DNA of 10,818 nucleotides from Nitrospirota bacterium (lineage in GTDB: Bacteria; Nitrospirota; Leptospirillia; Leptospirillales; Leptospirillaceae). The translations under genes and the position numbers were made by a program. Shown here one piece after another: positions 7,065 through 10,818 of the stretch (position 1 is the stretch's first letter; each line of letters begins with the position of its first letter). The stretch spans positions 1 through 10,818 of the forward strand of contig JAJZGM010000032.1 in the NCBI GenBank assembly GCA_021828525.1, read 5' to 3'. The notes under the pieces were generated by a model. It searched no databases and had not been told where the DNA came from. It worked only from the letters and a program-made list of their open reading frames with translations.

Positions 7065-7902
7065 CCTCAGGGGACCGGGAGAAGCTGTCCGCCTTCTTTT
7101 TGTTGGAGATGTTTTCGGAAGGCCCGGGAGGGAGGCTTTGGGAAGGGGGATCGAACGCCTTCTCAGGGAGGGCCCCCTGGATGGAATCTTCATAAACGGA
7201 GAAAACCTCGCCGGTGGGAGAGGGCTGACCTCTGCGAAGATGGAGGAATGCTATCGACTAGGGGTGACGGCTATGACGTCGGGAAATCATCTCTTTGACC
7301 AGAAGGAGGCAGAAGGCATTCTGGCTTCGGATCCCCGGCTTCTTCGTCCGGAGAATTTCCCCTCCTCCTGTCCCGGCTCGGGACACCGGATCTATACCCT
7401 CAGGTCCGGGTTCCGGGTTGGGCTAGCCAACCTTATCGGACGAACCTTCATGGCCCCGGCGGATTGTCCTTTCGCCGCCTCCGACCGCTTGCTTTCTGAT
7501 TTTGAAGAAACTCCGGATCCACCCGATTTCATTGCCGTTGACATTCATGCTGAGGCAACAGGAGAAAAACAGGCGCTGGCCTTTCATCTTGACGGACGCG
7601 TGGACCTTCTCTACGGGACTCATACCCATGTCCAGACCAATGATCTGACCTGCTATCCCGGGGGGACCTGGTTCGTGGGAGATGTGGGAATGACGGGCCC
7701 CCGATGGTCCATTGTGGGTTCGGACCCGATCTCGGCACTTTCAAAATACAGAACCATGGTTCCGCGTCCGTTTAGAGTCGCGGAAGGGGAGACACTCTTT
7801 TGTGCCCTCCTCGTGACGGTGGACCCTCGGGTCGAAAAGGAAGACCGTTTTCAAAGGTGCGCCATCCGGCTTCTCCGCGAGCCCGACGGAGGAGGATCAT
7901 GA
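7054..7902 (+). CDS. ymdB: YmdB-family metallophosphoesterase (MG_246/BB_0505 family)
   Basis: YmdB proteins are dinuclear-metal phosphodiesterases; the B. subtilis member hydrolyses cyclic nucleotides and affects biofilm gene expression. The 282-residue product keeps the full metal-ligand set: D19 in FVGDVFG, E50-N51 in NGENLAGG, N78 in TSGNH, H165 in DIHAEATGEK, and H190 and H192 in GTHTHVQ. From memory the B. subtilis ligands are D8, E39, N40, N67, H150, H175 and H177; the offsets are a constant 11, then 15, which strongly supports the family. The chosen ATG 7054 gives an 11-residue N-terminal extension; GTG 7033 is possible but longer, and neither has a strong ribosome-binding site, consistent with coupling to rny. 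It overlaps rny by 11 nt and xseA by 4 nt. The physiological substrate here is unknown. Confidence 0.93.
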   Translation: MPADLRGPGEAVRLLFVGDVFGRPGREALGRGIERLLREGPLDGIFINGENLAGGRGLTSAKMEECYRLGVTAMTSGNHLFDQKEAEGILASDPRLLRPENFPSSCPGSGHRIYTLRSGFRVGLANLIGRTFMAPADCPFAASDRLLSDFEETPDPPDFIAVDIHAEATGEKQALAFHLDGRVDLLYGTHTHVQTNDLTCYPGGTWFVGDVGMTGPRWSIVGSDPISALSKYRTMVPRPFRVAEGETLFCALLVTVDPRVEKEDRFQRCAIRLLREPDGGGS

Positions 7903-9425
7903 CCATAGATCCTGAAAAGACCGGTCTGGGGAAGAGCCTGACGATTTACACGGTTTCCGAACTTGCCGGAACCATCAGGCAAGGGTTGGACAGGGTTTTC
8001 CCAGGATTTTTGCTCATCGAGGGAGAACTGTCCAACGTCAAGCTTTCTCAGCCTGCCGGTCATTATTACTTTACTCTCAAGGATGCGGGGGCCAGCCTGC
8101 GGGGAGTCATGTTCCGCGGCCTGGCCAAGACCCTCACCTTTGTTCCTGTCGACGGTCTCAAGGTCCTGGTCCGGGGCCGGATCTCCTATTATGAACCCCG
8201 TGGGGAGATCCAGGTGGTTGCCGAGTCGATGGAGCCTGCCGGACTGGGAATGTTCCATCTCGAGTTTCGAAGGGTCAGGGAGATTCTGGAACGTGAAGGA
8301 CTTCTCACGTCGGAACGCAAGCGACCTATCCCACCCTTGCCCCGGGCGGTGGCCCTCATCACCTCGACTCAGGGGGCGGCCATCTGGGATTTTCTCCGCA
8401 TTGGAGAACAGCAGAACCGTCTTGTTCCGATTGTGGTGATCCCCTCCCGCATGCAGGGGAGCGAAGCAGTCCCGGAAATCATCAGGGCTCTGTCTCTCGC
8501 AGCGGGACGCCCTGGAGTTGATGTGACTGTGATTGCGCGAGGGGGCGGATCGGCCGAGGACCTCTGGATTTTCAATCGGGAGGATCTGGCCCGGGCCATC
8601 CTGGCTTCTCCTGTTCCCGTCGTGACGGCAATCGGCCACGAAGTGGATCTGACAGTGGCCGATCTTGTGGCTGACCTTCGCGTGGCGACCCCGACGGAGG
8701 CCGCCAAGAGGGTCCTGTTTGACGCCCAGTCCCTGCTTGGAGCCCTGGAGCGAGCCCGGCACAGGCTTGGAGGACTGCTCTCTGTTCGACAGGAGAGGGA
8801 ATCTGCACGCCTTTTATCCTTTCGGATCTCTGCCGCCACATTTTCACGACGCCTCTCCCATTGGCATTTGTGGGTGGTCCGGGCCCAGGATCGACTTTCT
8901 TCCGGGATGAAAGACGGTCTGTCAAAAAGAAAGGCTCAGCTGGCAGTCTCCATGTCGGACATTGTTCACCCTTATCGGAGGTTGTCCGGTTTTTCCAGGG
9001 ATCTTGCCTCCACGCGTGAACGGATGATCCGCAAGGTCAGGGACCTTCTTGGAGAGGTCACCCTCAAGCACGCTCTCTGGGACCGCCGCCTTTTCCATGG
9101 AAACCTGGTCGATTTCGCCTCCCTGCGCCTTGAGGTCAGCCACAGGAAATTTGATCTTGTTTCAGGTATGCGCCTGATCAAGGGCCGATTTGCAGAGAAA
9201 CAGAGCCTGCTTTCTGTCCTTTTGAGAGAGTCCGATCCGAGACGCCCGCTTTCGAAAGGTTTTTTTCTTCTTGAACGGGACCTGGGCCTTGGTCTTGTCA
9301 CATTGGAAAATCTTCCCTTGCAGGGAGAGAAAATCCGGGCCCGGACCCGGGGCCTGTCGATCAACATGCGCGTCGAAGAGCTGCATTTTGACAAGGAACA
9401 GGAAGACGAAATGAAGGAGAGGTAA
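7899..9425 (+). CDS. xseA: Exonuclease VII large subunit
   Basis: XseA is the catalytic subunit of exonuclease VII, which degrades single-stranded DNA to short oligonucleotides in complex with many XseB copies. The 508-residue product is longer than the 456 of E. coli. The N-terminal OB fold shows LIEGELSNVKLSQPAGHYYFTL. The catalytic domain has RGGGSAEDLWIFN (GGG from residue 215) and IGHEVDLTVADLVADLRVATP (H247, D250). A long helical region of about 180 residues follows, the XseB-binding part in known structures, and the C-terminus has the LSKGFFLL and GLSINMRVEEL segment typical of the family. The extra length probably lies in the helical region. The start ATG 7899 overlaps the ymdB stop (ATGA) and is preceded by GGAGG at 7888-7892 with 6-nt spacing, so an upstream in-frame start at 7800 is unnecessary. 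Confidence 0.96.
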   Translation: MTIDPEKTGLGKSLTIYTVSELAGTIRQGLDRVFPGFLLIEGELSNVKLSQPAGHYYFTLKDAGASLRGVMFRGLAKTLTFVPVDGLKVLVRGRISYYEPRGEIQVVAESMEPAGLGMFHLEFRRVREILEREGLLTSERKRPIPPLPRAVALITSTQGAAIWDFLRIGEQQNRLVPIVVIPSRMQGSEAVPEIIRALSLAAGRPGVDVTVIARGGGSAEDLWIFNREDLARAILASPVPVVTAIGHEVDLTVADLVADLRVATPTEAAKRVLFDAQSLLGALERARHRLGGLLSVRQERESARLLSFRISAATFSRRLSHWHLWVVRAQDRLSSGMKDGLSKRKAQLAVSMSDIVHPYRRLSGFSRDLASTRERMIRKVRDLLGEVTLKHALWDRRLFHGNLVDFASLRLEVSHRKFDLVSGMRLIKGRFAEKQSLLSVLLRESDPRRPLSKGFFLLERDLGLGLVTLENLPLQGEKIRARTRGLSINMRVEELHFDKEQEDEMKER

Positions 9426-9433
9426 GGGGTCAT

Positions 9434-9715
9434 ATGGCGAAGGGTGTCAAGGGAACGGCAGAACCTGGCAAGGAGCCTGTGAGGTCCTTCGAAGAGAAGA
9501 TGAAAAGGCTTGAGGAGATTGTCCGGTTGATGGAACAGGGGGACCGTCCTCTCGAGGAATCTCTTGGACTCTTCGAAGAAGGGGTCCGGCTGTCGGCAGA
9601 ATGCCAGTCGATCCTTGAGGAGGCTGAACGAAAGGTGACACTTCTTCTCTCCTCTTCTCGTGAGGAAGGGGACGGTGGGGAGGAGATCCGGGAGATCCCT
9701 TTCCGGAAGGAGTAA
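9434..9715 (+). CDS. xseB: Exonuclease VII small subunit
   Basis: XseB forms the helical collar that binds the long coiled coil of XseA. The 93-residue protein carries the family signature: SFEEKMKRLEEIVRLMEQGD, then PLEESLGLFEEGVRLS and CQSILEEAERKV, two antiparallel helices. The N-terminal 15 residues and the C-terminal acidic tail (EEGDGGEEIREI) are extensions beyond the core of about 60 residues. ATG 9434 has AAGGGG at 9424-9429 with 4-nt spacing. It begins 8 nt after xseA and ends 3 nt before the proposed ispA start. The gene order xseA-xseB-ispA-dxs is a known arrangement; E. coli has xseB-ispA-dxs. Identification is firm. Confidence 0.95.
   Translation: MAKGVKGTAEPGKEPVRSFEEKMKRLEEIVRLMEQGDRPLEESLGLFEEGVRLSAECQSILEEAERKVTLLLSSSREEGDGGEEIREIPFRKE
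9707..9712 (+). promoter_or_regulatory. Ribosome-binding site deciding the ispA start
   Basis: AAGGAG at the end of xseB lies 6 nt before TTG 9719, ideal spacing. The only other near start, ATG 9740, has a weaker AGG at 9732-9734. This favours the rare TTG start, although codon preference alone would favour ATG. Confidence 0.5.
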
Positions 9716-9718
9716 GTT

Positions 9719-10669
9719 TTGAGAGAGGGCAAGGCCCGAATGGATCAGGTCGGAATACTGGAGAAAGGATCTTCTTTGGAAATAAGACGTTTTCTGGACC
9801 ATCAAAAAGAGCGTGTGGAAGCGGCAATGGAGAGTCTCTTTCTCGAAGAATCGCGGGCTGCCTACGGGCGCCTTGCTGAAGGGGTCCGTTACAGCCTGCT
9901 TGCAGGAGGAAAACGTATTCGTCCCGTCCTCGCCCTGGCCACCATAGAGGCTCTGGGCGTTGATTCAGACCCGTTGCTTCCACTGGTTCTTCCCCTGGAA
10001 CTGATCCACACCTACTCCCTGGTTCACGACGATCTTCCTGCCATGGACAATGACGACCTCAGGCGGGGTCGCCCGACCAACCATGTCGTCTATGGTGAAG
10101 CGGCCGCCATTCTTGCGGGGGACGCCCTCCTGACACACGCATTTACCCTGCTCTCGGATCCTGTGTATGATAATATTCTGTCAGCCTCCTGCAGGCTTTC
10201 GGTGATCCATGAGCTGTCCGTTTCCGCGGGGATTGCCGGAATGGTGGGGGGGCAGTTTCTTGATATTGATTCGGAGGGAAAATCCCTGACCCTTTCCGAA
10301 CTTGAGAATCTTCACAGCCATAAGACCGGGGCCCTTCTCAGGGCTTCTGTCAGAATCGGTGGATTTCTGGCGGGAGCAGGAGAAAAGGAGATGGCCGGGC
10401 TCTCCCGTTACGGGGAGGCGGTCGGAATTGCCTTCCAGATTGCCGACGATCTCCTCGATGTTGAGGGGACAGCGGCGGAGATGGGAAAGGCTATTGGCAA
10501 GGATGCCGGAAAACACAAAAATACCTATCCTGGGCTTGTCGGTCTGGAAAAGGCCAGGGCTCTGGCAGAGGAAAAACGCAAGGAGGCCCACGAGGCGGTG
10601 GCACTTCTGGGAGACCGGGGGGAGCCTCTTCGGGAGATCGCTTCCTATATTATAGAAAGAAGGAACTAA
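9719..10669 (+). CDS. ispA: Polyprenyl diphosphate synthase (farnesyl/geranylgeranyl type, IspA-like)
   Basis: This enzyme condenses IPP with allylic diphosphates in isoprenoid synthesis, feeding undecaprenyl, quinone and other lipids. The product has 316 residues (309 from ATG 9740), near the usual 290-300. The first aspartate-rich motif is DDLPAMD (D104-D110), followed by NDDLRRGRPT; the second is DDLLD (D243-D247), followed by GKAIGKDAGKHKNTYPGLVGLE. GGKRIRP near the N-terminus and SHKTGALL complete the set. The residues before the first motif (YSLVH) resemble those of E. coli IspA (YSLIH), which suggests a short-chain product, C15 or possibly C20, but sequence alone does not fix it. It lies 3 nt after xseB and overlaps the dxs start by 1 nt, placing it with the gene for the first step of the same pathway. 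Confidence 0.94.
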   Translation: MREGKARMDQVGILEKGSSLEIRRFLDHQKERVEAAMESLFLEESRAAYGRLAEGVRYSLLAGGKRIRPVLALATIEALGVDSDPLLPLVLPLELIHTYSLVHDDLPAMDNDDLRRGRPTNHVVYGEAAAILAGDALLTHAFTLLSDPVYDNILSASCRLSVIHELSVSAGIAGMVGGQFLDIDSEGKSLTLSELENLHSHKTGALLRASVRIGGFLAGAGEKEMAGLSRYGEAVGIAFQIADDLLDVEGTAAEMGKAIGKDAGKHKNTYPGLVGLEKARALAEEKRKEAHEAVALLGDRGEPLREIASYIIERRN

Positions 10670-10818
10670 TGGGATCGTTGCTCGAAAATATCAAGGGGCC
10701 CGAGGATGTAAAGGCGCTTCCCGAGGAAAAACTTCCACTGCTTGCCCAGGAAATCAGGGAGGAGATGGTTCGGGTCCTCTCAGGAATCGGCGGACATTTT
10801 GGTGGCGGAATAGATCGG
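10669..10818 (+). CDS. dxs: 1-deoxy-D-xylulose-5-phosphate synthase, N-terminal part (3' end outside window)
   Basis: DXS condenses pyruvate and glyceraldehyde 3-phosphate with thiamine diphosphate, the first step of the MEP isoprenoid pathway. Only 50 codons are visible. They match the family start: LLENIKGPEDVKALP, then EEKLPLLAQEIREEMV, and GIGGHFGGGID, which resembles SSGHFASGLG in E. coli and includes the conserved active-site-region histidine. The ATG shares its A with the last base of the ispA stop (TAATG), and AAGGA lies just upstream at 10660-10664. The frame stays open to the end. The ispA-dxs neighbourhood supports the call. Catalytic and thiamine-binding parts are not in view. Confidence 0.87.
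   Translation, partial: MGSLLENIKGPEDVKALPEEKLPLLAQEIREEMVRVLSGIGGHFGGGIDR

Noticed and set aside
7851..8762. Open 303-codon minus-strand frame opposite xseA
   Set aside because: It lies opposite the conserved catalytic motifs of xseA and shows no domain-like sequence; it is a compositional shadow.
1..10818. Search by eye for CRISPR arrays, tRNA genes, insertion-sequence ends, toxin-antitoxin pairs or defence genes
   Set aside because: No regularly spaced repeats, cloverleaf, transposase or small toxin-like pair was seen; almost all sequence is covered by housekeeping genes on one strand.

Overview
The window holds two tightly packed plus-strand gene blocks of an ordinary bacterial chromosome, separated by a 6S RNA locus and a rarA-like gene. 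A TonB-type energy transducer and a secreted lytic transglycosylase indicate a diderm envelope. RNase Y combined with a gammaproteobacterial-style zapA-6S RNA linkage suggests a lineage outside the classic Gamma- and Betaproteobacteria. A Nitrospirota-like organism such as Leptospirillum is my best guess, but that is an inference from gene content and style, not a database result. The sequence is GC-rich, with Shine-Dalgarno-type sites before most genes. I saw no mobile elements, CRISPR arrays, tRNAs or rRNAs.

Region 1 (1-3663) is an envelope and division block. It holds the 3' part of a tonB gene (its start lies before the window), a Slt-type lytic transglycosylase, a short coiled-coil protein in the position of a ZapB-like factor, and a ZapA-like Z-ring protein. 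Successive genes overlap by 14, 4 and 29 nt, so they are probably co-translated.

Region 2 (3664-3928) is non-coding in protein terms and contains a well-supported 6S RNA. It has a 13-bp closing stem, a central region resembling the E. coli molecule, and a run of T at its 3' end. Its candidate promoter lies inside the end of zapA. Region 3 (3929-5269) is a RarA/MgsA-type AAA+ ATPase with an atypical core.

Region 4 (5270-5501) is a regulatory gap. It holds an imperfect inverted repeat, a perfect TATAAT box, and a leader containing a perfect 9-bp hairpin. Region 5 (5502-10818) is a second operon-like block: rny (RNase Y), a YmdB-family phosphodiesterase, xseA and xseB (exonuclease VII), ispA-type prenyl diphosphate synthase, and the first 50 codons of dxs. 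Junctions range from an 11-nt overlap to an 8-nt gap. The block ties RNA decay, DNA trimming and isoprenoid precursor synthesis into what is likely one transcript.

Nothing here looks like a previously undescribed defence or mobile system. The most informative observations are the 6S RNA and its gene neighbourhood, the hairpin in the rny leader, and the divergent RarA.
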